Shown here in pieces: positions 8,715-15,310 of a stretch of 25,186 nt of DNA. The notes under the pieces are model-generated. The model was not told the DNA's origin, ran no database searches, and saw nothing but the letters and a program-made list of their open reading frames with translations. Position numbers and translations under genes: made by a program. How positions within the stretch are numbered: the first letter of the stretch is position 1; each line of letters starts with the position of its first letter. This DNA is from an uncultured Sutterella sp. (GTDB lineage Bacteria > Pseudomonadota > Gammaproteobacteria > Burkholderiales > Burkholderiaceae_F): NCBI GenBank assembly GCA_937943605.1, contig CALEAW010000029.1, positions 1 through 25,186 on the forward strand, in the 5' to 3' direction.

Positions 8715-9535
8715 TGCCACAGACATTAATGAATCGAGTCCGAAGCCTTCAATCGCACCTTCGGACTCGTACATGTCAACAGAGCCCCGACCCCCTCGGG
8801 GCTTTTGTCATTGACGGTCACACAGTTGGTCAACTCATACCAAGGGTCATGAGCGTCTTGCGTCAGGATCCTGTACTCGCCCAATACCTAGAAGAGACCA
8901 AACAAAATACCTTCAGACTCATTGCGCCATCTACACCGTCCGCATGCGCTCACACATTAGATAAGGTCACCTTGCGCCTTGAAGTGCTCGGCATGACGCA
9001 ACAACGTCGCAACGAAAAACTCGACATTCTCACCGAAGAAGGTCTAACGATCGCACAAGCGGAACGTTCGGTCTTTCGTACCTTGGGGCTTTCGACACGT
9101 GTCGTCCGCTTAATTGCCATCACCCCTGACGGTCGCTTTTGGCTTCAACGTCGTAGCCCCAATAAATCCATTGGACCAGGCCTATGGGACAACCTGGCCG
9201 CCGGCATGATGTCTGAGGGTGAAACATCACTCACAGCCATGATTCGTGAGCTCCACGAAGAAGCAGGGATTGATGCCGATCTTCAAAGCCTCAAACCACT
9301 ACCTGCGCTAGACTTCGATTGCCAATATTTGGTGCCTGAAGGCTGGATGCGAGAAAGGACGGCAAGCTTTCTTCTTACCGTCCCCTCTGAAGTGACACCG
9401 ACAAACCTAGATGGTGAAGCAGACTGTTTTGCGTGCTTCACCGTTCATCAGTTACTCGATCTCATCGAAGCTGATCGACTCATGCCTGAAGCTGCGAGAT
9501 TACTCGTCACTGGCATCATCGCCCGTTGCTTCTAA
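8714..9535 (+). CDS. Nudix hydrolase with N-terminal DUF4743-like domain
   Basis: 273 residues. The N-terminal part (FVIDGHTVGQLIP, 31-43) resembles the domain that precedes Nudix in proteins related to eukaryotic thiamine-pyrophosphokinase-like Nudix enzymes. The Nudix box is complete at 164-186: G-x5-E-x7-RELHEEAGI, so hydrolysis of a nucleoside-diphosphate-linked substrate is expected. Identity of the substrate cannot be read from sequence. ATG 8714 overlaps the lysS stop by one base (TAATG); ATG 8729 is an alternative. Both place two hairpins, one with a terminator-like U tail, inside the first 31 codons. The 3' end overlaps the convergent TetR gene by 36 bases. Confidence 0.87.
   Translation: MPQTLMNRVRSLQSHLRTRTCQQSPDPLGAFVIDGHTVGQLIPRVMSVLRQDPVLAQYLEETKQNTFRLIAPSTPSACAHTLDKVTLRLEVLGMTQQRRNEKLDILTEEGLTIAQAERSVFRTLGLSTRVVRLIAITPDGRFWLQRRSPNKSIGPGLWDNLAAGMMSEGETSLTAMIRELHEEAGIDADLQSLKPLPALDFDCQYLVPEGWMRERTASFLLTVPSEVTPTNLDGEADCFACFTVHQLLDLIEADRLMPEAARLLVTGIIARCF
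8735..8769 (+). repeat. Inverted repeat at the start of the Nudix gene
   Basis: CGAGTCCGAAG (8735-8745) and CTTCGGACTCG (8759-8769) are perfect 11-base arms around a 13-base loop, just after the lysS stop. It has no T tail. It may protect the lysS mRNA 3' end or act with the next hairpin. Confidence 0.6.
8783..8806 (+). terminator. Rho-independent terminator after lysS (inside Nudix frame)
   Basis: AGCCCCGA (8783-8790) pairs with TCGGGGCT (8796-8803) around a CCCCC loop and runs into TTTT. It is 69 bases past the lysS stop and is a textbook intrinsic terminator in shape, although the T run is short. It also reads as codons 24-31 of the Nudix gene, so it would attenuate that gene. Confidence 0.6.
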
Positions 9536-10798
9536 CCTGAGGTCTGGATCAAAATCAGGTGCAGAGCAAGAGTGCGTGATATTCCCACTTAAGCGCTCAA
9601 GGCCTTCAACAATACGACGCTTTTCCGAAGACGTGAGCACATCAGTGCCCAACAAATGATGGAAGAACAGAGCGTCATAAGCCAAGGTCACAATAAGAGC
9701 CGTCGTCGGACCGCACGGCTCACGCTTCACACGATTGAAGTACTCGCGATACCAGCAACGAACCGGTGTCATAAGCTGACGATTTTCTGGCGAAGCCACA
9801 GCCAATGCAGCAAACGGCGAAATCCCGCGGTCGATTCGACCTTCGCTAAATTCGCGATACCAGTCACCGTACGCACGAAGCAGGCGGCTAGGCACCTTCG
9901 ACGAGAGACGTGCCTTTTGTTCAAGCTCACGCTGCACTTCATCCAAGTGCTGAGCATAGGAATCAACCAACGCTTCAATCAAAGCACTACGCGAAGGATA
10001 GTGGTGAATAAAAGAGCCTTTACTCACTTTCGCTTCTTCAAGCACACGGTCAATGGAGAGCTTGTCAGTACCCTGCTCAATCAAAATACGGCGAGCGGCC
10101 TCAATGATTCGATTACGCGTCGCACGACCACGCGAATTGGTTTTAGGCACACGGTCGAGCCCCAACACCATATCAACACGTTCATGAGCGCGACCTATCT
10201 GATCATCACCCGTCGCTTCGGGTTCCGTACGTTTACGGCGCTTACATGCAGTATCAACACTCACTTTTAAAACCTCTTGAGCAACCTGAGCAGACATAGC
10301 CTTTCGACGACCACGGGACGCCGAAGGTTTTTGTGTGGGAGCGGTCACTCCGTTGTCATCTCCCTGCTGACGATTGTCGTCATCCGCCACCCCAGACGTC
10401 ACGAGCGTCTGATTCTGGCTGGAACCATTTCCTGGGTTCTTGACATTGTCCAAAATCCCCTTCACTTCGCTCATACCTTGAGCGGTCAATAACTGTACAT
10501 CTGCCGAATTCTCAGTCACTGCTTTAAAAGTTTTTGGGGCACCCATAATGCCGGACATCTTTTGCATACGACGCTGAATCAACATCTCTGCTTGGCGACT
10601 CAGCTCATCTGGCGTCAGCTTCGCTTTGACTTCTTTCACTGGTTTGGATTTGAGTGCCAAACGAGTCGAACGGCGAACCGATGAAGCCAAAGTAGGGGTA
10701 GCGGCCTCTTCCGTATGAACGGAATCCGATTCTTTCGATACAGGTTGGTTTGGCGTTAATGACGAAACTTTGTCGTCGGACGAATGATTGGAACCCAC
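9500..10798 (-). CDS. TetR/AcrR-family regulator with long disordered N-terminal extension
   Basis: 432 residues, about twice the usual TetR length. The DNA-binding TetR_N domain is at ~223-280 (helix-turn-helix around IDRVLEEAKVSKGSFIHHYPSR), followed by an all-helical ligand/dimer domain to about 405. Residues 1-220 are low-complexity and hydrophilic, rich in Ser, Asp, Gln, Asn and Lys, with basic clusters VRRSTR (41-46), SRGRRK (161-166) and CKRRKR (185-190). The frame stays open throughout, which supports its being coding. Start GTG 10798 lacks a ribosome site; in-frame ATGs at residues 72-85 are alternatives. The C-terminus overlaps the Nudix gene tail by 36 bases, convergently. Regulated target unknown. 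Confidence 0.82.
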   Translation of the reverse strand: MGSNHSSDDKVSSLTPNQPVSKESDSVHTEEAATPTLASSVRRSTRLALKSKPVKEVKAKLTPDELSRQAEMLIQRRMQKMSGIMGAPKTFKAVTENSADVQLLTAQGMSEVKGILDNVKNPGNGSSQNQTLVTSGVADDDNRQQGDDNGVTAPTQKPSASRGRRKAMSAQVAQEVLKVSVDTACKRRKRTEPEATGDDQIGRAHERVDMVLGLDRVPKTNSRGRATRNRIIEAARRILIEQGTDKLSIDRVLEEAKVSKGSFIHHYPSRSALIEALVDSYAQHLDEVQRELEQKARLSSKVPSRLLRAYGDWYREFSEGRIDRGISPFAALAVASPENRQLMTPVRCWYREYFNRVKREPCGPTTALIVTLAYDALFFHHLLGTDVLTSSEKRRIVEGLERLSGNITHSCSAPDFDPDLRLEATGDDASDE

Positions 10799-10910
10799 GA
10801 TATTGTCTAAATCTAAATATTTGCCTTACTGGCATTAACAGGAAATGTGCCGCACTACGCTCGACTGTACAAAACTGGGGGATGCTTTGGGAGGTAGGCG
10901 ATCTAAGACC

Positions 10911-10947
10911 ATGAATCACGCCAATCAAAGAAGGTTGGCGAATTCAT
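10911..10947. repeat. Long imperfect palindrome upstream of the TetR gene
   Basis: ATGAAT-CA-CGCCAA (10911-10924) pairs with TTGGCG-A-ATTCAT (10935-10947): 12 base pairs interrupted by a small asymmetric bulge, with a 10-base loop. No T run follows on either strand, so an operator or RNA hairpin is more likely than a terminator. Confidence 0.55.
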
Positions 10948-11200
10948 TGCACGTGTATGAAACCATATACAGTATAAGTCGTATCACTCTTCGTGCCTAC
11001 TATTTCTTGCCATTTTTACGTATTGATGTGACACCATAAGAGAACAAATCTCGATATTCATACCAAAGGAACGATAGTTTACAAGACCTAAGTCGTTTTG
11101 TCACTATTACCTGTTTATTAGTCGTTTCAATAGACGTAAGATCAATAAACCTTTAGTTAAATTTTGACTTTATAGATAGCATAAAAATAAGTTTCAATAT

Positions 11201-11218
11201 CTTAAATATAAATTTAAG
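11201..11218. repeat. AT-rich perfect palindrome
   Basis: CTTAAAT and ATTTAAG flank ATAA. It is a symmetric, AT-only-cored site within the AT-rich block, and a second one (AGATT-ATA-AATCT) is at 11259-11271. Such palindromes can arise by chance in AT-rich DNA. Confidence 0.35.
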
Positions 11219-11355
11219 CCACACAAAGTCACTTAAAACTTTCAGTATTAACCCTCGAAGATTATAAATCTCTCTTTAGAAAAGATTAAGCAATTACCGA
11301 CCCTTTAGTACTAAATCCACCTTTTGCTCAATAGCTTACCTTCCCGAGGTCTTGC

Positions 11356-11384
11356 TTGACAGCCCTTGATGATTTTATTATGCT
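11356..11384 (+). promoter_or_regulatory. Sigma70 promoter of the Fe-S ATPase/NifX-like cluster
   Basis: TTGACA (11356-11361), a 17-base spacer and TATGCT (11379-11384). The predicted start of transcription near 11391 leaves about 20 bases of leader to ATG 11412. This differs from the sigma54-driven ORP operons described in Desulfovibrio. Confidence 0.7.
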
Positions 11385-11411
11385 CATTTGAGATTTACTA
11401 ACAAGGCCATC

Positions 11412-12089
11412 ATGAGTCGTCCCACCATCACTCGCATTGTCGACATCCCTCTACGCACGGTTTACTTCAAGCCGTGCGGCAAACTGCCCGACGATACTGA
11501 ATGCGTCACTATTAAATTCGAAGAGCTCGAAGCCCTTCGTCTTGCTGATCTCGAAGGCATTACTCAAAGCGAGGCCTGTGTCAACATGGGTATTTCACGC
11601 CATACGTTTGGACGCATTCTTGCAACCGCTCGAAAAAAAGTAGCTCGCAGTCTCGTGGAAAGCCTTCCGATTGTTGTCACGGGTGGCACCAATGCACGAC
11701 GCTTAAGTTCGGCCGAATTATTGAGAGAGTATCCCGTCATGAAAATTGCCATTTCCGCTGAAGGACCAACCCTTCAAGATATCGTTGATCCTCGTTTTGG
11801 ACGTGCTGCTGGGTTTGTGATCTATGACACCGAAACGAAAGCCTTCGAATATATTGACAATGGCGCTGCACAAGCAGCAGCCCAAGGAGCAGGTTTGATG
11901 GCTGTTGAGACTGTGGTTGAAGCAGGAGTCAAGGTCGTCTTGAGTGGCTACATTGGCCCCAAGGCACTCGAAGCCCTTCAAGCTGTTGGTTTAGGCACTG
12001 TTCAAGACATGGATAACCGCACCGTTGGGGATGTCATTGACGAATTTGAAGCTGGTCGCCTGACAGTTCTTTTTCCAGAAGGAAAATAA
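11412..12089 (+). CDS. DUF134 helix-turn-helix fused to NifX/NifB-type cofactor-binding domain
   Basis: 225 residues. The N-terminal DUF134 module (1-~90) contains YFKPCG, LEALRLADLEG and a helix-turn-helix-like segment TQSEACVNMGISRHTFGRILATARKK (51-76). A dinitrogenase iron-molybdenum cofactor domain follows (~110-212: MKIAISAEGPTLQDIVDPRFGRAAGF), the fold of NifX, NafY and Orange protein, which bind metal-sulfur clusters. The domain pairing suggests a cluster-responsive regulator or carrier (inference). ATG 11412 is chosen over TTG 11388 because the promoter -10 overlaps the latter and AAGG lies 5 bases upstream. First gene of a five-gene plus-strand operon; two bases separate it from the next GTG. 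Confidence 0.9.
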   Translation: MSRPTITRIVDIPLRTVYFKPCGKLPDDTECVTIKFEELEALRLADLEGITQSEACVNMGISRHTFGRILATARKKVARSLVESLPIVVTGGTNARRLSSAELLREYPVMKIAISAEGPTLQDIVDPRFGRAAGFVIYDTETKAFEYIDNGAAQAAAQGAGLMAVETVVEAGVKVVLSGYIGPKALEALQAVGLGTVQDMDNRTVGDVIDEFEAGRLTVLFPEGK

Positions 12090-12091
12090 AC

Positions 12092-12976
12092 GTGAACATC
12101 CTTTTTGCTAGCGGCAAAGGGGGCGCCGGCAAAACCACCGTCACAGCTGGTCTTTCAGCCTTTTGGCCGCGTCCCTTTGTCCTCGTCGACGCAGACGTTG
12201 AAGCTCCAGACTTAGGGCTTTACCTTCCCCACCATTTCACCCATCATGAAACGGTCGGACTTGAGGTACCCAAAGCTATTAACGAGCGCTGCGACCTCTG
12301 TGGTGAATGTGTGGCGATTTGCCAATTCAATGCCATTAAAAAACTCGCTGGTCGCATCATGCCCTTTTCTGACATGTGCCACGGTTGCGGGGGCTGTAGT
12401 GCAGTCTGCGCCCCCAATGCAATTGTCACAGGATTGCGTGAACTAGGGCAACTGTCGTTTGGCGAAACAGATGATCATCACCATTTCATTGAAGGTCGCT
12501 CACGTATTGGGGAAGCCATGACACCGCCCGTCATTCGTGCCCTCCTTCGTCATGCCCGTCAAACCGCTGAGCGCCTTCAAGCAGACTTGTTGATTGATGC
12601 ACCACCGGGTGTTAGTTGTCCCGTTATGACCGCGGCCGCACATGCCGACGTTGTTGTACTCGTTGTCGATCCAACGCCCTTTGGTGTTCATGACTTCAAA
12701 CTCGCCCTTCAAGCCTTTACTGAAGCGAATAAACCTGTTGCTGTTGTGATTAACCGTAGTGGTCAAATTGAGATTGCCCAAAGCGAAGCGTCACTAGTGG
12801 CTTTCTGCACCGAGCATTCGATTCCGATCCTTGCTCGTATCCCGTTTGATCGCGAGGCAGCTGCGCACGCAGCGAACGGCCAACACCCGTTAACGTTATC
12901 GCCCCTTTGGCGTGATCGATTTGAAAAAGCCGCGCTTGATGTCGCTAATCATATCGTTGGAGACCGTCATGTATGA
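12092..12976 (+). CDS. MinD/Mrp-type ATPase with two [4Fe-4S] ferredoxin motifs (first)
   Basis: 294 residues. A deviant Walker A ASGKGGAGKTT (~6-16) and LVDADVEAPDLGLYL (~31-45) mark the SIMIBI/MinD class. Ferredoxin insert: C67-x2-C70-x2-C73-x3-C77 and C96-x2-C99-x2-C102-x3-C106, enough for two [4Fe-4S] clusters. LLIDAPPGVSCPV (~169-181) is the Mrp-like second motif. Similar proteins are the paired ATPases of the Desulfovibrio ORP locus, and the family includes Mrp/NBP35-like Fe-S carriers. Start is GTG 12092 with AAGGA upstream. Ends overlapping the next gene by 8 bases. Cytoplasmic; its partner is presumably the following paralogue. Confidence 0.92.
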   Translation: MNILFASGKGGAGKTTVTAGLSAFWPRPFVLVDADVEAPDLGLYLPHHFTHHETVGLEVPKAINERCDLCGECVAICQFNAIKKLAGRIMPFSDMCHGCGGCSAVCAPNAIVTGLRELGQLSFGETDDHHHFIEGRSRIGEAMTPPVIRALLRHARQTAERLQADLLIDAPPGVSCPVMTAAAHADVVVLVVDPTPFGVHDFKLALQAFTEANKPVAVVINRSGQIEIAQSEASLVAFCTEHSIPILARIPFDREAAAHAANGQHPLTLSPLWRDRFEKAALDVANHIVGDRHV

Positions 12977-13889
12977 GATTGTTGTCTTAAGCGGTAAAGG
13001 TGGCGCCGGCAAAACCAGCGTTACAGCAGCTTTAGCGCGAGCTATGAGTGCCAAAGAACCGATTGTTCTTTGCGACTATGACGTTGATGCACCAGACCTT
13101 CACATCCTTTTGCAGCCCAAAATCGTGAAGCGCAATGACTTTATCAGCGGTCATCTTGCTCGCTTTAACCCCGACGAATGTATTGGATGCGATCAGTGTC
13201 TTAGCTTTTGCCGCTTCGATGCCATCACCTCAACTAATGAGGGTGAATATCCCGTCAATGAAACACTCTGCGAAGGGTGTGCAGTGTGCGTGAAACTTTG
13301 CCCAACGGGTGCCTTCGACTGGCTTCCTCGACATTGCGGTGAACACTATCAAAGCGACACACGCTTTGGTCCCCTCATTCATGCGCAGCTTGCACCAGGC
13401 GCAGAAAACTCTGGCCGACTGATCGTCCTTCTGAAAAAAGAAGCCCGCGCCCTTGCTCAATCAACCCAAGCCGACATCATCCTCTCGGACGGTACGCCAG
13501 GGATTGGTTGTCCAGTCATCAGTTCGCTCTCAGGCGCATCATTGGTGTGCGCAGTCATCGAAGCTGGTGCTTCTGGGATTGCCGACTTTAAGCGTCTTGC
13601 TGAGCTCGCTAAACATTTTCGGTTACCGATGGCGGTCATTATCAATAAGGCCGACTTAAACCTATCTCAAACCGAAGAAGCTCGGCTAGCGGCTGAAGCG
13701 GCTGGCGCTACTGTGCTTGGTACCCTACCTTTTACTTCTGCATTCACAGCCGCAATGGCCCGTGGTGAAGCGATCGGCGAAACACCTTCACCCTTGGATG
13801 CAACCTTTGAACAATTTGCTACGCGTCTTCGAGAAATGGTTCTCGAAAGACAACGTCACCGTACCATCATTCCCATCAAGGAGATTTAA
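12969..13889 (+). CDS. MinD/Mrp-type ATPase with two [4Fe-4S] ferredoxin motifs (second)
   Basis: 306 residues, a paralogue of the preceding gene with the same architecture: LSGKGGAGKTS (~7-17), CDYDVDAPDLHILL (~35-48), ferredoxin motifs C71/C74/C77/C81 and C101/C104/C107/C111 (the second ends in the classical CPTGAF), then LSDGTPGIGCPV. Start ATG 12969 has GGAG 7 bases upstream and overlaps the previous stop (ATGTATGA), pointing to equal, coupled synthesis and probably a heterodimer (inference). The frame is open upstream to 12912 but without support. Role likely in assembling or inserting a metal-sulfur cofactor for the NifX-like protein encoded next. Confidence 0.92.
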   Translation: MYEIVVLSGKGGAGKTSVTAALARAMSAKEPIVLCDYDVDAPDLHILLQPKIVKRNDFISGHLARFNPDECIGCDQCLSFCRFDAITSTNEGEYPVNETLCEGCAVCVKLCPTGAFDWLPRHCGEHYQSDTRFGPLIHAQLAPGAENSGRLIVLLKKEARALAQSTQADIILSDGTPGIGCPVISSLSGASLVCAVIEAGASGIADFKRLAELAKHFRLPMAVIINKADLNLSQTEEARLAAEAAGATVLGTLPFTSAFTAAMARGEAIGETPSPLDATFEQFATRLREMVLERQRHRTIIPIKEI

Positions 13890-13891
13890 TC

Positions 13892-14266
13892 ATGATTCGT
13901 ATTGCTGTTCCATCTGTTCAACCTGGCGGCCTTGAAGCAGCTGTGGGTGCTCATTTCGGCCACTGCGACCTTTACACCTTAGTCGACATCGACGACAACC
14001 AACAAATCATTGAAGCTCAAGTTATTCCTTCTTGCGCCCATGAACATGGCGGTTGTCTTGCTCCCGTGAACTATCTCGCCGAACGCGGTGTGAATGTGTT
14101 GCTCGCTGGCGGCATGGGTATGCGTCCTTTGATGGGTTTCTTGCAGTCTGGTGTTGATGTCTTTTATGCTGGTGGCATCGAAACTGTCGGTAAGGCTATT
14201 GAAGCTCACCTGGCTGGTCAATTGCCGCGCTTCTCTCCCAACCACTCTTGCGGTGGCCACCACTAA
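13892..14266 (+). CDS. NifX/Orange-protein-like cofactor-binding protein
   Basis: 124 residues forming one dinitrogenase Fe-Mo cofactor-type domain (MIRIAVPS at the start, GAHFGHCDLYTLVD at 19-32, NVLLAGGMGMRPLMGF at 68-83). Small stand-alone members of this fold include Orange protein, which holds a mixed Mo-Cu-S cluster in Desulfovibrio. Candidate ligands here are C25, the CAHEHGGC segment (48-55) and the C-terminal HSCGGHH (118-124). Strong ribosome site AAGGAG about 10 bases upstream; two bases after the preceding stop. The bound metal cannot be told from sequence. Confidence 0.88.
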   Translation: MIRIAVPSVQPGGLEAAVGAHFGHCDLYTLVDIDDNQQIIEAQVIPSCAHEHGGCLAPVNYLAERGVNVLLAGGMGMRPLMGFLQSGVDVFYAGGIETVGKAIEAHLAGQLPRFSPNHSCGGHH

Positions 14267-14280
14267 GCGTGAGGCGCACC

Positions 14281-14652
14281 ATGACTGTTCTCATCGTGAC
14301 TGAAACACCTTTGGCTTGGGCACCCTTTGCTGAAAGTCTTCTGCAGATCAACCAGGCCGTGCGTTATGTTGACACAGCCGCGCTCGCACTTGAAGCCTGT
14401 CGTACCAATGACAAACCTCTCCTTATTCTTTGGGATGATACTTTCACAGGAATGACCCTTCGTCAGCACGCCATTGACGTCATGATGATTGATGCTCGTA
14501 TTCATCAGACTGCTTGCTCTGCCGAAGCCGAAGAAGTCTTCCATGAAGTGACCGAAGGCTTAGGTTTCGTGCCTGCTGTCCCCCCAACCCGCTCAGCAAA
14601 CGATGCCAATCGTCTGATCGAGGCCTTAAAGAAAGTCGGCGCAACCCTTTAA
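14281..14652 (+). CDS. Unrecognised protein with receiver-like alpha/beta pattern
   Basis: 123 residues, no signal or membrane segment. I do not recognise the family. The pattern of hydrophobic strands (MTVLIVTE, PLLILWDDT, DVMMID) and an acidic pair followed by GM (WDDTFTGM, ~52-59) is reminiscent of a CheY-like receiver, whose phosphoacceptor region reads LLD-x4-PGM. The C-terminal helix is NRLIEALKKVG. The canonical switch Thr/Lys are not evident. It is the last gene of the ATPase/NifX-like operon, 14 bases after the previous stop and just before the terminator, so it is likely a dedicated accessory factor. ATG 14281 is preferred over the in-frame GTG at 14248, which would overlap the previous gene. 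Confidence 0.75.
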   Translation: MTVLIVTETPLAWAPFAESLLQINQAVRYVDTAALALEACRTNDKPLLILWDDTFTGMTLRQHAIDVMMIDARIHQTACSAEAEEVFHEVTEGLGFVPAVPPTRSANDANRLIEALKKVGATL

Positions 14653-14665
14653 GTGCGCCGAAAAC

Positions 14666-14716
14666 AAAGGGGGTGTTGCAAAGACCAGAAGATCTGATTT
14701 TTGCAACACCCCCTTT
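14666..14716. terminator. Bidirectional terminator between the two Fe-S gene clusters
   Basis: Perfect 17-base arms (14666-14682 and 14700-14716; core GGGGGTGTTGC) enclose a 17-base loop that can itself form CAGA/TCTG. The plus-strand arm ends in TTT; on the minus strand it runs into TTTGTTTT. It lies between the converging plus-strand operon and iscX and suits both. Confidence 0.85.
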
Positions 14717-14744
14717 GAGTTATCTTGGTTTGGACGATCCGATT

Positions 14745-14945
14745 TTAATCGCGCTCATCCAACCAACACGTGAGGATCGCTTCAAGAATACGCTCGTTTG
14801 ATGCTTCAGGATCATCATCAAACTCTTCAAGCGCACAGATCATCTCGTGCATTTTCACAAAACTCAGCCTCAGCGGATCTAGATCAGGATCCTGATCATA
14901 AAGCGCTTCAGCAATCGCTTGTGCGTCCGTCCACTTAAGCTTCAT
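14745..14945 (-). CDS. iscX: Fe-S assembly accessory protein IscX
   Basis: 66 residues, the same length as E. coli IscX (YfhJ). Recognised by MKLKWTDAQAIAEALYD at the start, PDLDPL, the acidic patch EEFDDDPEASNE and the ending LEAILTCWLDE. IscX is a small acidic protein that binds IscS and iron and tunes cluster assembly with CyaY. It is the last gene of the isc operon, 3 bases after fdx. Confidence 0.95.
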   Translation of the reverse strand: MKLKWTDAQAIAEALYDQDPDLDPLRLSFVKMHEMICALEEFDDDPEASNERILEAILTCWLDERD

Positions 14946-14948
14946 ATT

Positions 14949-15284
14949 TCATTCCTCACGCGCGTGATTACGAGAGTACTTGGGAATTTCAACCGTAATA
15001 TCAGACTCGCCCACCGTCGTCTGGCAAGACAAACGAGAAAGCACACCAGCCCCCCAAGCCGCATCGATGTGATCGAGCTCGTCATCGTCAGGCTCATTGA
15101 GCGTATCAAAGCCTTCACGGATAATGACGTGACACGTCGAACAGGCGCACGAGAATTCGCAAGCGTGCTCGATCTTAACGCCATTCTTTAAGAGCGTACG
15201 AGCAAGGTTGTCACCTGGCTGAGCTTCAAATTCGAGACCCTCGGGGCAAAGCGTCGGATGAGGAAGTACAGTAATTTTTGGCAT
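14949..15284 (-). CDS. fdx: [2Fe-2S] ferredoxin of the isc operon
   Basis: 111 residues, identical in length to E. coli Fdx. Cluster ligands C42, C48, C51 (in HACEFSCACSTC) and C87 (SRLSCQ) are present. Supplies electrons for Fe-S assembly on IscU. ATG 15284 is chosen over ATG 15293 because AGGA (15293-15296) is then 8 bases upstream and the protein begins MPKITVLPHP as in relatives. It sits between hscA and iscX. Confidence 0.96.
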   Translation of the reverse strand: MPKITVLPHPTLCPEGLEFEAQPGDNLARTLLKNGVKIEHACEFSCACSTCHVIIREGFDTLNEPDDDELDHIDAAWGAGVLSRLSCQTTVGESDITVEIPKYSRNHAREE

Positions 15285-15310
15285 AGTCACCATCCTAAAA
15301 AATTCTGGGT

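Larger units (their letters stand above)
10799..11411. other. AT-rich intergenic block without a supported gene
   Basis: About 610 bases between the divergent TetR gene and the Fe-S ATPase cluster. It is visibly AT-rich, especially 11090-11340. I see only short open frames without ribosome sites or recognisable products. It holds a long imperfect palindrome (10911-10947), a spaced TGTAT/ATACA pair (10954-10971), AT palindromes at 11201-11218 and 11259-11271, and a strong promoter at its right end. It could hold operators or a small RNA; nothing decisive is visible. Confidence 0.6.

Noticed and set aside
10605..10928. 107-codon minus-strand open frame reaching into the AT-rich gap
   Set aside because: Mostly overlaps the TetR extension in another frame and has no ribosome site or recognisable product. 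The continuous 432-residue frame explains the DNA better.
10954..10971. TGTAT/ATACA pair as a LexA box
   Set aside because: The CTGT-N8-ACAG spacing and first base do not fit; kept only as a possible operator.
10845..11039. 64-codon plus-strand open frame in the intergenic block
   Set aside because: No ribosome site, no conserved pattern; likely chance.
11367..11380. FNR-like half site TTGAT-N4-TTATT within the cluster promoter
   Set aside because: Only one half matches TTGAT-N4-ATCAA and it lies inside the promoter spacer.
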